NCBI RefSeq assembly: GCF_017355525.1
Contig: NZ_CP067395.1
Location: 5,282,501 to 5,346,500, forward strand
Source: Lysobacter enzymogenes
Lineage (GTDB): Bacteria > Pseudomonadota > Gammaproteobacteria > Xanthomonadales > Xanthomonadaceae
Direction: 5' to 3'
DNA: 64,000 nt
Both the position numbers and the translations under genes were made by a program. Shown here piece after piece: positions 43,693 to 52,399 of this stretch; positions within the stretch are counted from its first letter, which is position 1, and every line of letters starts with the position of its first letter. Below the pieces are notes generated by a model. It was not told the DNA's origin. It worked only from the letters and a program-made list of their open reading frames with translations, and did no database searches.

Positions 43693-44379
43693 TCAGTCCG
43701 CCCGCTGCCGGCCGGACTGCTTCGCCGCTTTCTTCGCGACCTTCTTCGCCGCGACGTTCGCCGTCTTCTTCGCCACCGGCTTCGCGGCCTTCGCCGTAGC
43801 GGCACCAGCCCCCTTCGCCGCCGCCTCGCGCGTGCGCTGCCAGATCGGCCCGATCCTGCCGATCCGCGCGAACGCCGGACAGCTCTCGCGATGCGCGCCC
43901 GGCAGATAGCTCAGGCTCATCAGGAACTCGTTGGTGATCTCGCCGCCGGTGAAGCGGAAGGTCTGCTTGAACAGCTTGATCCAGCCGGCCTTGTCGCGCG
44001 GCCGGCCGTCGAGCAGCACGTGCGCGTCGAGCCACTGGGCGAAGCCGCCGTGGCTGGCGCGCAGGCCCTGGATCACCTGGGCGTTGTGGATCGCCGCGTC
44101 GACCTTGAGCCGGTTGCGGATGATGCCGGCGTCTTCGAGCAGGCGCAGACGGTCGGCCTCGGCATAGGCGGCCACGGTGTCCACGTCGAAGCCGTCGTAC
44201 GCGCGGCGGAAGCCTTCGCGCTTGCGCAGGATGGTTTCCCAGCTCAGGCCGGCCTGGTTGATCTCCAGGATCAGCCGTTCGAACAGGTCGGACTCCTCGC
44301 GTTGCGGGAAACCGTATTCGCGATCGTGGTAGTCGCCGTGGATCGGATGGCCGGGGGCGATGTCGCAATAGCCGGACAT
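43693..44379 (-). CDS. tag: DNA-3-methyladenine glycosylase I with basic C-terminal tail
   Basis: A 228-residue protein. Residues 1-180 are a normal Tag: YCDIAPGHPIHGDYHDREYGFP with zinc ligands Cys5 and His18, LFERLILEINQAGLSWETIL, and the second zinc pair in AHRESCPAF. It removes 3-methyladenine from alkylated DNA. After residue about 190 there is a 35-residue Ala/Lys-rich tail (AAKPVAKKTANVAAKKVAKK) like a histone H1 or bacterial HctA-type tail, absent from E. coli Tag. It may strengthen DNA binding. Confidence 0.93.
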   Translation of the reverse strand: MSGYCDIAPGHPIHGDYHDREYGFPQREESDLFERLILEINQAGLSWETILRKREGFRRAYDGFDVDTVAAYAEADRLRLLEDAGIIRNRLKVDAAIHNAQVIQGLRASHGGFAQWLDAHVLLDGRPRDKAGWIKLFKQTFRFTGGEITNEFLMSLSYLPGAHRESCPAFARIGRIGPIWQRTREAAAKGAGAATAKAAKPVAKKTANVAAKKVAKKAAKQSGRQRAD

Positions 44380-44594
44380 GGAAGGCCTCGTGGCGCGCCG
44401 CGGACGCGGCATGGCCTGGAATTGTCGCGGCGCGCGGGCGGCGAATCCAGGTCCGGGGCTGGCCGCTTGCGGGCGGGGTTCCGGCGCAAGGGCCGAAGCC
44501 CTTGCCGCCGAACCCCGGCCGTCCCGAACCGGCCGCATTTCGCGTTATGGCGACCCCGGCCCGCCCCTCGACCCCGCTTAACGGTCGGGCAGGC

Positions 44595-44600
44595 TAGAAT
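44595..44600 (+). promoter_or_regulatory. TAGAAT -10 box placed for a leaderless yqgE mRNA
   Basis: TAGAAT, then GCCCCC, then ATG 44607. Same six-base spacing as in the other candidate leaderless genes. Confidence 0.5.
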
Positions 44601-44606
44601 GCCCCC

Positions 44607-45173
44607 ATGCCCGTAATGCCCACGCCCCTCGCCAATCAGGTCCTGATCGCGCTGCCCGCGCTGGCCGACACCAATTTCTCGCGCAGCGTCGCGTTGATCT
44701 GCCAGCACGACGACGACGGCGCGATGGGCATCGTGGTCAACCGGCCTTCGGAGTACACCCTGGGCGAAGTGTTCGGGCAGATGGGCGTGGAAGGCGGCGA
44801 CGAAGCGCTGCGCGCGCAGATCGTGCTCGCCGGCGGCCCGGTGCATCCGGAGCGCGGCTTCGTCCTGCACGACGGCGGCGCGCGCTGGGATTCGACCCTG
44901 GCCATCGCCGAGCGCCTGTTCCTGACCACCTCGCGCGACATCCTCGAGGCGATGGCCAAGGGCGAAGGCCCCGACCACGCCATCGTCGCGCTCGGCTGCG
45001 CCGGCTGGGGTTCGGGCCAGCTCGAACACGAGATCACCGAAAACGACTGGCTGACCGCGCCGGCCGACGCCGAGCTGCTGTTCCAACTGCCGCTCGACGC
45101 GCGCTGGCATGCCGCGGCCGGCCGCATCGGCGTCGATTTCGCCCACCTGGCCGACTACGCCGGACACGCATGA
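44607..45173 (+). CDS. yqgE: YqgE/AlgH-family protein
   Basis: A 188-residue protein of the UPF0301 family. Motifs: [55 protein letters not shown] and [14 protein letters not shown]. Its function is not established; in Pseudomonas AlgH influences alginate and redox, and it is usually next to ruvX, as here. Its stop overlaps the ruvX start by four bases. Confidence 0.95.
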   Translation: MPVMPTPLANQVLIALPALADTNFSRSVALICQHDDDGAMGIVVNRPSEYTLGEVFGQMGVEGGDEALRAQIVLAGGPVHPERGFVLHDGGARWDSTLAIAERLFLTTSRDILEAMAKGEGPDHAIVALGCAGWGSGQLEHEITENDWLTAPADAELLFQLPLDARWHAAAGRIGVDFAHLADYAGHA

Positions 45174-45658
45174 GCGCCGGCGCCCCCGATTCGATCCGAC
45201 GCGACGGCACCGTCCTCGGATTCGATGTCGGCGCGCGCCGCATCGGCGTCGCGGTGGCCAGCGCGTTCGGTCACGGCGCGCGCGCGCTGGCGGTCATCGA
45301 CGTGCACGGCGCCGGCCCCGACTGGGGCGCGATCGACCGCTTGCAAAAAGAATGGCGCCCCGACGGCCTGATCGTCGGCGACCCGATGACCCTGGAAGGC
45401 GGCGACCAGCCAGCGCGCCAGCGCGCGCTCGCGTTCGCGCGCCAGTTGCGCGCGCGCTACAAGCTGCCGGTGGTGCTGGTCGACGAGCGCTCCAGCTCGG
45501 TCGAGGCCGCGCACCGCTTCGCCGCCGACCGCGCCGAAGGCCGCAAGCGCCGGCGCGATGCCGAGGCGCTCGACGCGGTGGCCGCGGCGGTGATCGTCGA
45601 GCGCTGGCTGGCCGCGCCGGACGACGCCACGCCGATCGACCAAGTGCCGCACGCCTGA
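45170..45658 (+). CDS. ruvX: Holliday junction resolvase-like RuvX (YqgF)
   Basis: A 162-residue RNase H-fold nuclease thought to act on pre-16S rRNA or Holliday junctions. Motifs: [17 protein letters not shown] with the first Asp, [33 protein letters not shown], and a late [18 protein letters not shown] with the last Asp. Start ATG 45170 overlaps yqgE. Followed by pyrB, as in many gammaproteobacteria. Confidence 0.95.
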   Translation: MSAGAPDSIRRDGTVLGFDVGARRIGVAVASAFGHGARALAVIDVHGAGPDWGAIDRLQKEWRPDGLIVGDPMTLEGGDQPARQRALAFARQLRARYKLPVVLVDERSSSVEAAHRFAADRAEGRKRRRDAEALDAVAAAVIVERWLAAPDDATPIDQVPHA

Positions 45659-45700
45659 TTCCGTTTTTCCGACACCCGCACTTCAGAACTTAGCGACGCC

Positions 45701-46636
45701 ATGACCACCTTTGTTGCCGCCGACGGCGGTTCGCGCCACCTGCTGAGCCTGCGCGAGGCCACCCGCGATTCGCTCGAAGCCCTGCTGATCCGCGCCCAGG
45801 CCTTCGCCGAAGGCCATTACGACAGTCGCGCGCTCGCCGGCACCGCGGTGTGCACGCTGTTCTTCGAACCGTCCACGCGCACCCGCCTGAGCTTCCAGCT
45901 GGCGGTGCAGCAGCTCGGCGCGCACGTGCTCAACTTCGACGCGTCGACCTCGTCGACCAGCAAGGGCGAGACCGCGCTGGACACGCTCAAGAACATCGAG
46001 GCGATGGGCGTGCGCGGTTTCGTCATCCGCCATCGCGAGGACGGCGCGGTCGCCGCGCTGGCCGCGCAGGCGCGGCCCGGCACCTGCGTGGTCAACGCCG
46101 GCGACGGCCGCAGCGCGCATCCCACCCAAGGGCTGCTCGACATGCTGACCCTGCGCCAGGTCAAGGGCAACGATTTCTCGCGCCTGCGCGTGGCCATCGT
46201 CGGCGACATCAAGCATTCGCGCGTGGCGCGCTCGGACCTGCAGGCGCTGCGCGCGCTCGGCACCGGCGAGATCCGCGCGGTCGGCCCGGCATCGCTGCTG
46301 CCCGACGACGGCACCCTGGACGGTTGCAGCGTCGGCCACGACTTCGATGCCGCGCTGGACGGCGTGGACGCGGTGATGATGCTGCGCCTGCAACGCGAAC
46401 GCATGGAAGAAGGGCTGGTCGACTCGCTGGAGGATTACCACCGCGACTACGGCCTGACCGCAGCCCGGCTCAAGCGCGCCGCGCCGGACGCGGTGGTGAT
46501 GCATCCCGGCCCGATGAACCGCGGCGTGGAAATCACCGACGAGGTCGCCGACGGCCCGCAATCGCTGATCCTGACCCAGGTCGGCAACGGCGTGGCGGTG
46601 CGCATGGCGGTGCTGGAAGCGCTGCTCAAGGGCTGA
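45701..46636 (+). CDS. pyrB: Aspartate carbamoyltransferase, catalytic chain
   Basis: A 311-residue enzyme joining carbamoyl phosphate and aspartate in pyrimidine synthesis. Carbamoyl phosphate loop FFEPSTRTRLSF, STSSTSKGETALDT, VVNAGDGRSAHPTQGLLDML and HPGPMNRGVEI are conserved. No pyrI regulatory subunit is nearby, consistent with the class without regulatory chains in this family. Lies 43 bases after ruvX, probably the same transcript, and is followed by a hairpin. Confidence 0.96.
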   Translation: MTTFVAADGGSRHLLSLREATRDSLEALLIRAQAFAEGHYDSRALAGTAVCTLFFEPSTRTRLSFQLAVQQLGAHVLNFDASTSSTSKGETALDTLKNIEAMGVRGFVIRHREDGAVAALAAQARPGTCVVNAGDGRSAHPTQGLLDMLTLRQVKGNDFSRLRVAIVGDIKHSRVARSDLQALRALGTGEIRAVGPASLLPDDGTLDGCSVGHDFDAALDGVDAVMMLRLQRERMEEGLVDSLEDYHRDYGLTAARLKRAAPDAVVMHPGPMNRGVEITDEVADGPQSLILTQVGNGVAVRMAVLEALLKG

Positions 46637-46657
46637 GCGCGCCGGCGTTTCGATTTC

Positions 46658-46688
46658 GCGGCCGCGCGTTTCGCGCGGCCGCTTCGTT
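46658..46688 (+). terminator. Hairpin terminator after pyrB
   Basis: Stem GCGGCCGCGCG / CGCGCGGCCGC with loop TTT, then TTCGTTT. Confidence 0.75.
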
Positions 46689-46721
46689 TCCGATTCGATC
46701 TATTTGCAAGGAACCGACGAC

Positions 46722-46934
46722 ATGGTCGTGAAAGACAGCAACGGCACCGCGCTCGCCGACGGCGATTCGGTCCTGGTCATCAAGGACCTCAAGGTCAAGG
46801 GCACCTCGGTGACGCTCAAGCGCGGCACGCTGTGCAAGAACATCCGTCTGACCGACGAGGAAGACGAGATCGAGTGCAACGTCGACAAGGTCAAGGGCCT
46901 GGTGTTGAAGACCCAGTTCGTCAAGAAGGCCTGA
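46722..46934 (+). CDS. YjdM/PhnA C-terminal domain protein, lacking the zinc ribbon
   Basis: A 70-residue protein that matches the C-terminal domain of YjdM (formerly PhnA): VVKDSNGTALADGDSVLVIKDLKVKG, KNIRLTDEEDEIECNVDKVKGLVLK and the FVKKA end. The usual 35-40 residue N-terminal zinc ribbon is missing, and no frame upstream encodes it. The domain's function is unknown (it is not phosphonoacetate hydrolase). ATG 46722 follows AAGGAACC. Confidence 0.88.
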   Translation: MVVKDSNGTALADGDSVLVIKDLKVKGTSVTLKRGTLCKNIRLTDEEDEIECNVDKVKGLVLKTQFVKKA

Positions 46935-46957
46935 CGTGGGTTGCGGTTCGGCCGCGA

Positions 46958-47857
46958 TCAGCGCGCCGCCGCGGCCTGCGGCCGCCGCTGCGCGAACAGC
47001 CAGTCCCACAGTTCGGCGCTGCCGTAAGCGTCGTCCCACGAGTTGTGGTTGGCGTCGGGGAACTCGGTGTAGCGCACCTTCGCGCCCGCGCGCTTGAGCG
47101 CGTCGACCATCTCGCGCGAACGCTGCGGCGGCACCACGTCGTCCTGAGCGCCGTGGAAGACCCAGAACGGCGCGCCCTTCATCCGCTGCGCGGCCTGATC
47201 CGGCGTCCACAAGCCGCCCAGTTCCTCGATCCGGTCGCGGTCCCAGACCTTGGGCACGTTGTAGCCGCCGCACACCGGCACCACCGCGGCGAAACGCGCG
47301 GGCTGCATCAGCGCCAGGTCGAAACTGGCGAAGCCGCCCATCGACAGGCCGGTCATGTAGGTGCGCGCCGGATCGCCGCCGAATTCGCTTTGCACGCGGT
47401 CGAGTATCGCCAGCGCGGTGCGGTTGAAGCGATCGGCGTCGGGCTGGTCGCGATGCATCTGCGGGAACGCGACGATCGCCGGGAACGTGTCCATGCGCTT
47501 GCGGATCACCGGACCCAGTCCGACTTCGACCTGCTTGCGGTTGTCGTCGCCGCGCTCGCCCGAGCCGTGCACGAACAGGATCAGCGGCGGGGTTTCGCCG
47601 CCGGCGGTGCGGGACGGCACGAACACTCGGTAGCGGTGCAGCACGCCGTTGTCGAGCAGGAGTTCGCGGTCGACGAAGCGGCCGTGCGCGCGCGGATCGG
47701 TCATGGCGGTGGCGGGCCGGTGGTGCGCCGCGGCGGCGGCAGGGCGGGAATCGGCGGAGCGCGGAGCGGCGGACTGGCAACCCGCGAGCGCGATCAGCGC
47801 GAACGACAGCGACAACAACAGCGCGATTGCGGCGCGGGGCGAACGGCGGCCGGGCAT
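46958..47857 (-). CDS. Lipoprotein alpha/beta hydrolase, prolyl oligopeptidase/PHB-depolymerase-like
   Basis: A 299-residue secreted lipoprotein: basic start, hydrophobic stretch, lipobox LALAGC-type with Cys27. The hydrolase domain has LILFVHGSGERGDDN (oxyanion), YMTGLSMGGFAS (Ser nucleophile), VFHGAQDDVVPP (acid) and DANHNSWDDAY (His). This is the pattern of phospholipase/carboxylesterase and depolymerase-like S9 relatives. Substrate unknown. GGAG precedes ATG 47857. Convergent with the YjdM-like gene. Confidence 0.88.
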   Translation of the reverse strand: MPGRRSPRAAIALLLSLSFALIALAGCQSAAPRSADSRPAAAAAHHRPATAMTDPRAHGRFVDRELLLDNGVLHRYRVFVPSRTAGGETPPLILFVHGSGERGDDNRKQVEVGLGPVIRKRMDTFPAIVAFPQMHRDQPDADRFNRTALAILDRVQSEFGGDPARTYMTGLSMGGFASFDLALMQPARFAAVVPVCGGYNVPKVWDRDRIEELGGLWTPDQAAQRMKGAPFWVFHGAQDDVVPPQRSREMVDALKRAGAKVRYTEFPDANHNSWDDAYGSAELWDWLFAQRRPQAAAAR

Positions 47858-47955
47858 GGCGGGCTCCGTGGCGGGCTGCAGGCATCATCGGCCTGCAAGC
47901 GGGTCCAGTTCAACCCCGCTGCCGCGGCAATCGACGGCAACGCCCGACGCAGCGC

Positions 47956-48654
47956 TCAGTCTTGGGCCGCAAGCCCGCCCAACCGCTGCACCAACAAGTC
48001 CTGCGCGGCCATGACCGCATCGGCCTCAAGCCGGAACTTGCGCTTCGGCGCGCCGTGCGGCGTCCACGCGAAGCGGCGCCACAGCGCGACCCCCATACCG
48101 GCTTCGGCGACGCCGTCGAGGCGGCGCAGCAGCGTTTCGGCGTAGGCGAACAAAGCCAGCGCCTCGCGCAATTCGGGCTGGCGCATCAGCGCTGAGACCT
48201 CGTCGTCCTCGAGCAGGCGCCCGCACGCCAGCGCCAGTTCGTCGAGGCTTTCGCGCATCCGGCGGTCGGCGCGGCGCTGATCTTGCGGCGTGGGCGGACG
48301 CGTGCGCAGGCTCGGGCCGTTGATGAACCAACTGCACATCTCGCAGAAACAATGCGCGCCCGGCGAATACAGGCGCTGGCCCGGTTCGCGCACGAGCCGA
48401 TGGCCGTTGTCGAGATAACTGGCGAACAGGCGGAAGAAGCCGGCTGCGTCGCCATCCGGAGGACGCGCTTCGGGCGGCAGTTCGTGTTGGTGGCGGCGCG
48501 CCCAGGCTTCGGCCGCGGCCGGATCGCGGGCGTAGGCGTGGGCGGCGTCGAAGCCGATGAAGCCGCGTTGCACCGCCTGCGCCAGCCAGCGCAGCAAGGC
48601 GTAGCTGCGCGCTTGCAGTTCGATCGCGATCTCGATGTGTTCGCGTTGCAGCAT
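47956..48654 (-). CDS. Conserved hypothetical protein with CxxC motif
   Basis: A 232-residue protein not recognised. It is mostly helical; the distinctive features are CFCEMCSWFINGPSLR (a CFCEMC cluster that might bind metal) and the aromatic FFRLFASYLDNGHRL. No signal peptide. A TATCCT ends six bases before ATG 48654, so it may be leaderless. Lies between mgtE and the lipoprotein hydrolase on the same strand, but separated from both by about 80-100 bases. Confidence 0.72.
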   Translation of the reverse strand: MLQREHIEIAIELQARSYALLRWLAQAVQRGFIGFDAAHAYARDPAAAEAWARRHQHELPPEARPPDGDAAGFFRLFASYLDNGHRLVREPGQRLYSPGAHCFCEMCSWFINGPSLRTRPPTPQDQRRADRRMRESLDELALACGRLLEDDEVSALMRQPELREALALFAYAETLLRRLDGVAEAGMGVALWRRFAWTPHGAPKRKFRLEADAVMAAQDLLVQRLGGLAAQD

Positions 48655-48660
48655 GTGCGC

Positions 48661-48666
48661 AGGATA
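48661..48666 (-). promoter_or_regulatory. TATCCT -10 box placed for a leaderless mRNA
   Basis: Minus-strand TATCCT, then GCGCAC, then ATG 48654. Confidence 0.4.
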
Positions 48667-48733
48667 GCGGTCCTGCGCCGCGATCGCGGCGCCGCCGGTC
48701 CGTGCGCGGGCGGCGCGCCGGACCGGTGCCGGC

Positions 48734-50095
48734 TCAGCGCAACAAGATCAACGTCGCCAACCCAAGGAAGCTCAAGAACCCCATCACATCGGTCAGAGTG
48801 GTCAGGATCACGCCGCCGGCCAACGCCGGATCGAACCCCAGCCGCTTGAGCGTGATCGGCACCAGCACGCCGCCGGTGGCGGCGGTCAGCAGGTTGATGG
48901 TCAGCGCGCTGCCGATGACCAGCGACAGGCCCGGCTGGCGGAACCAGATCAGCACGATCAGGCCCAGGCCGATGCCGAGCACCAGGCCGTTGATCAGCGC
49001 GACCGAGAGTTCCTTGCGCAGCAGCACGCCGACGTTGGAGGCGCCGATCTGGCCCAGGGCGAGGCCGCGGATCATCAGCGCCAGCACCTGGGTGCCGGCG
49101 TTGCCGCCCATGCCGGCGACGATCGGCATCAGCGCGGCCAGCGCGACCAGCTTGGCGATGGAATCCTCGAACTGGCCGACCACGCTGGCGGCGAGGAACG
49201 CCGTGCACAGGTTGACGCTGAGCCAGATCAGGCGCCGCCGGAACGCGCGCCGGACCGGGCTGAACAGGTCTTCGTCCTCGTCCAGGCCGGCCGCGCTCAA
49301 GGCCTGGTGCTCGGCTTCTTCGCGGATGATGTCGACCACGTCGTCGATGGTGATGCGGCCGAGCAGGATGTTGTTGTCGTCGACGACCGGCGCGCTGATC
49401 CAGTCGTGGTCGGAGAACTGGCGCGCGACTTCGCCGGCGGTTTCGCCGACGTCGATGGCGGGCTGCTCGTCGTCGACGAGCTTGTTGATCGGGGTGCCGG
49501 GCTCGTGGGTCAGCAGCGCGGCCAGGGCGATGCGGCCCAGGTACTGGTGGCGGCGGCTGACCACGTACAGATGATCGGTGTGCTCGGGCAGTTCGCCGCG
49601 CAGGCGCAGATAGCGCAGGACCACGTCGATGGTGGTGTCGGCGCGCACCGTCACCACGTCGGGGTTCATCAGGCGGCCGGCGGTGTCCTCGGGGTAGGAC
49701 AGCACCTGCTCGAGCCGCTCGCGGTTGTCGCGGTCCATCGACTTGAGCACTTCGTCGATGACCGTGTCGGGCAGGTCTTCGACCAGGTCGGCCAAGTCGT
49801 CGATGTCGAGGTCTTCGACCGCGGCGACGATTTCGTCGGGGTCCATGTCCGCGAGCAGGCTTTCGCGCACTTCCTCGCCGACGTGGACCAGCACCTCGCC
49901 GTCGTCCTCGGGATCGACCAGCCCCCACACCACCTGGCGCTTGCCGGGCGGCAGCGATTCGAGCAGGTTGCCGATCTCGGCCGGGGAGAGGGTGTTGACC
50001 AGGCGGCGAACCGGCCCCAGACGGCCGCTGTCGAGCGCATCGGAAAGCAGGCGCAGCTGACGTGCGGTCTTGTCGTGGCGGACGGCTTCGGCCAT
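48734..50095 (-). CDS. mgtE: Magnesium transporter MgtE
   Basis: A 453-residue Mg2+ channel. N-terminal helical superhelix (LLSDALDSGRLGPVRRLVNTLSPAEIGNLLESL), two CBS domains (about 140-260) and five C-terminal membrane helices with FLAASVVGQFE, ALAALMPIVAGMGGNAGTQVLAL (pore-lining GGNAGTQ) and a final LSFLGLATLILLR. The N-domain gates the channel by Mg2+ binding. AGGAAG precedes ATG 50095. Separated from the EI gene by 180 bases. Confidence 0.95.
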   Translation of the reverse strand: MAEAVRHDKTARQLRLLSDALDSGRLGPVRRLVNTLSPAEIGNLLESLPPGKRQVVWGLVDPEDDGEVLVHVGEEVRESLLADMDPDEIVAAVEDLDIDDLADLVEDLPDTVIDEVLKSMDRDNRERLEQVLSYPEDTAGRLMNPDVVTVRADTTIDVVLRYLRLRGELPEHTDHLYVVSRRHQYLGRIALAALLTHEPGTPINKLVDDEQPAIDVGETAGEVARQFSDHDWISAPVVDDNNILLGRITIDDVVDIIREEAEHQALSAAGLDEDEDLFSPVRRAFRRRLIWLSVNLCTAFLAASVVGQFEDSIAKLVALAALMPIVAGMGGNAGTQVLALMIRGLALGQIGASNVGVLLRKELSVALINGLVLGIGLGLIVLIWFRQPGLSLVIGSALTINLLTAATGGVLVPITLKRLGFDPALAGGVILTTLTDVMGFLSFLGLATLILLR

Positions 50096-50278
50096 GCGGT
50101 ACTTCCTGGCAGGGGGACGGATGCGGCCACGAAGCCGTCGGATCCAGCGAATGCGCGCGCATTATCGCCCGCGGCCGCGGCAAAGCACAGTGACGATGCG
50201 CGGCCGGCGCGGCGACGGGCCGGCGCTGCGCCGGCGGCATGCGGGCCGGTCTGGACGCGCCGGCTCAGGCGACGCCGG

Positions 50279-52000
50279 CTAGACCGCGTTGGTCTGCTCC
50301 AGCCAGCGCTCGATCGCCTTGCGGTCGCCCGCGCGCAGCAGCGCCGGCGCGCGCTTGCGCAGGCTGTCGAGGTTGAGCCCGCGGATCGCCCGGCGCAGCT
50401 CCAGCAAGGTCGCCGGATGCAGGCTGAATTCCTCCAGCCCCAGCGCCAGCAGCAGCGGCGCGAACGCCGGGTCGCCGGCCATTTCGCCGCACACCGCGAC
50501 CGGTTTGCCGCGCGCCTTGCCGAGCTTGATGACGTCGCGGATCACCCGCAGCACCGCCGGATGCAGCGGCGTGTACAGCGCGGCGAGCGCTTCGTTGTTG
50601 CGGTCGACCGCGAGCAGGTACTGGACCAGGTCGTTGGTGCCGATGGACAGGAAATCGACCGCGCCGATGAACGCCGGCAACGCCAGCGCCGCGGCCGGCA
50701 CTTCGATCATCGCGCCCAGCGGCACCCGCTCGGCGATCTCGTGGCCTTCGCGGCGCAGGTCGGCCGCTGCTTTGTCGAGCAAGGCGCGCACCGCGCGCAC
50801 TTCCTCGCTGGCGCTGACCATCGGCACCAGCACCCGCACCGGGCCGTAGCCGGACGCGCGCAGGATCGCGCGCAGCTGGGTTTCCAGCAGGCCCTCGCGC
50901 GCCATCGACAGGCGCACGCCGCGCACGCCGAGCGCCGGGTTGGGCTCGTCGCGCAGCGCCAGCCCGGTCTTGTCGGCCTTGTCCGCGCCCAGGTCGAGGG
51001 TGCGGATGGTGACCACGCGGCCGGTCATGCCGAGCACCACGTCGCGGTAGACCCGGAACTGCTCGTCTTCGTCGGGCAGCTCGTTGCGTTGCAGGAACAG
51101 GAATTCGGTGCGGTACAGGCCGACGCCGGCGGCGCCGAGCGCGTGCGCTTCGGCCACGTCCTCGCGCGATTCGGCATTGGCGTAGAGCTTGATGTCGACG
51201 CCGTCGCGGGTGATGGTGGGTTCGCGCCGCAGCCGGTGCAGCTGCTTGCGCTCGCGCGCCAGCTCGCGCACCCGCGCGCGGTGCGCGCGCAGGTCGTCGG
51301 CGTTGGGTTCCAGGATCACCGAACCGGTGGCGCCGTCGACCACCACCGCGTCGCCGTCGTTGATCTTCAGCAGCGCCTGCGCCGTGCCGACCACCAGCGG
51401 CAGGTGCAGGCTGCGCGCCAGGATCGCGCTGTGCGACAGCGCGCTGCCGGCGGCGGTGACGATGGCCATGACCCCTTGGGTCTGCAGCTGCGCCAGTTCG
51501 GCCGGGGCGACGTTGTCGGCGATCAGGATCTCGCCGGCCACGCCCTGGGTGTCGTGGTCGCGGCGGTGCAGGGCGGCGTGGATGCGGCCGATGACCTGGT
51601 CGATGTCGTCCACGCGGCTGCGGAAATACGCGTCGTCCATCGCCTCGAACACCGAGGCGATGCGGTCGCGCTGCAGGCGCAGCGCGTAGTCGGCGGCGTA
51701 GTGGCCGGTGCGGATCAGTTCGTCCAGGCCCTGCAGCAGCTCCGGGTCGTCCAGCAGCAGGGTGTGCAGGTCGAGGAACTCGCCGACCTCGTGCGCCAGC
51801 GCGCCGTGCAGGCGCTCGCGCAGCACGTGGATCTCGCCGCGCACGGTGTCGATGGCCGCGTGCAGCCGCGCCAGTTCGCTGTCGACCTGCTCGCGGCCGA
51901 TGCGCTCCTCGGCGACTTCCAGCGCGTGCGGCAAGCGCACCCGGGCGCGTCCGAGCGCGCTGCCGCGCGAGGCGCCGACTCCTTGGAATTCCTGCCGCAT
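50279..52000 (-). CDS. ptsI: Phosphoenolpyruvate-protein phosphotransferase (PTS enzyme I)
   Basis: A 573-residue EI that takes phosphate from PEP and passes it to HPr. Active His190 in GSALSHSAILARS; the PEP-binding C-terminal domain has MVSASEEVRAVRALL, DFLSIGTNDLVQYLLAVDRNN, and the active Cys in VAVCGEMAGDP. No GAF domain, so it is the ptsI-type rather than PtsP. Lies 14 bases downstream of the HPr gene. GGAGG before ATG 52000. No EIIB or EIIC gene is in the window, so its outputs are regulatory EIIA proteins. Confidence 0.95.
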   Translation of the reverse strand: MRQEFQGVGASRGSALGRARVRLPHALEVAEERIGREQVDSELARLHAAIDTVRGEIHVLRERLHGALAHEVGEFLDLHTLLLDDPELLQGLDELIRTGHYAADYALRLQRDRIASVFEAMDDAYFRSRVDDIDQVIGRIHAALHRRDHDTQGVAGEILIADNVAPAELAQLQTQGVMAIVTAAGSALSHSAILARSLHLPLVVGTAQALLKINDGDAVVVDGATGSVILEPNADDLRAHRARVRELARERKQLHRLRREPTITRDGVDIKLYANAESREDVAEAHALGAAGVGLYRTEFLFLQRNELPDEDEQFRVYRDVVLGMTGRVVTIRTLDLGADKADKTGLALRDEPNPALGVRGVRLSMAREGLLETQLRAILRASGYGPVRVLVPMVSASEEVRAVRALLDKAAADLRREGHEIAERVPLGAMIEVPAAALALPAFIGAVDFLSIGTNDLVQYLLAVDRNNEALAALYTPLHPAVLRVIRDVIKLGKARGKPVAVCGEMAGDPAFAPLLLALGLEEFSLHPATLLELRRAIRGLNLDSLRKRAPALLRAGDRKAIERWLEQTNAV

Positions 52001-52014
52001 CCGCGCCTCCGCTC

Positions 52015-52284
52015 TCAGCTGTCTTCGTCGAAACGGCGTTCGAACAGCGAGACCACGGCCTCGGCCGCGGTGGCTTCGTCTTCGCCTTCGATGCGCAGTT
52101 TGACGTGGGTGCCTTGGCCGGCGGCGAGCAGCATCACGCCCATGATGCTCTTGGCGTTGACCTCGCGGCCCTTGGCGGTGAGCGTGGCGTTGCTGCGGAA
52201 CGCCGACAGCACCTGCACCAGTTTGGCGGTGGCGCGGGCGTGCAGGCCCAGTCGGTTGGAGACGGTGAGTTCGCGTTCGATCAT
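52015..52284 (-). CDS. ptsH: Phosphocarrier protein HPr
   Basis: An 89-residue HPr with both regulatory sites: His15 in LGLHARATA for EI phosphorylation and Ser46 in NAKSIMGVM for HprK. Having Ser46 in a proteobacterium fits with the hprK gene 2.8 kb upstream on the same strand. The C-terminus is acidic. A GGACCCCGAC leader with weak ribosome binding site precedes ATG 52284. Confidence 0.96.
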   Translation of the reverse strand: MIERELTVSNRLGLHARATAKLVQVLSAFRSNATLTAKGREVNAKSIMGVMLLAAGQGTHVKLRIEGEDEATAAEAVVSLFERRFDEDS

Positions 52285-52399
52285 GTCGGGGTCCTCAGGC
52301 AATGGTCAAACGCAGCGGGTGCGGACGGCGGGGGCAGGGGAATGGGGCTTGCGTCATGCGGTGTCGGGGCTTCCGGTCGCGGCGGCGGGCGCCGCGGGG

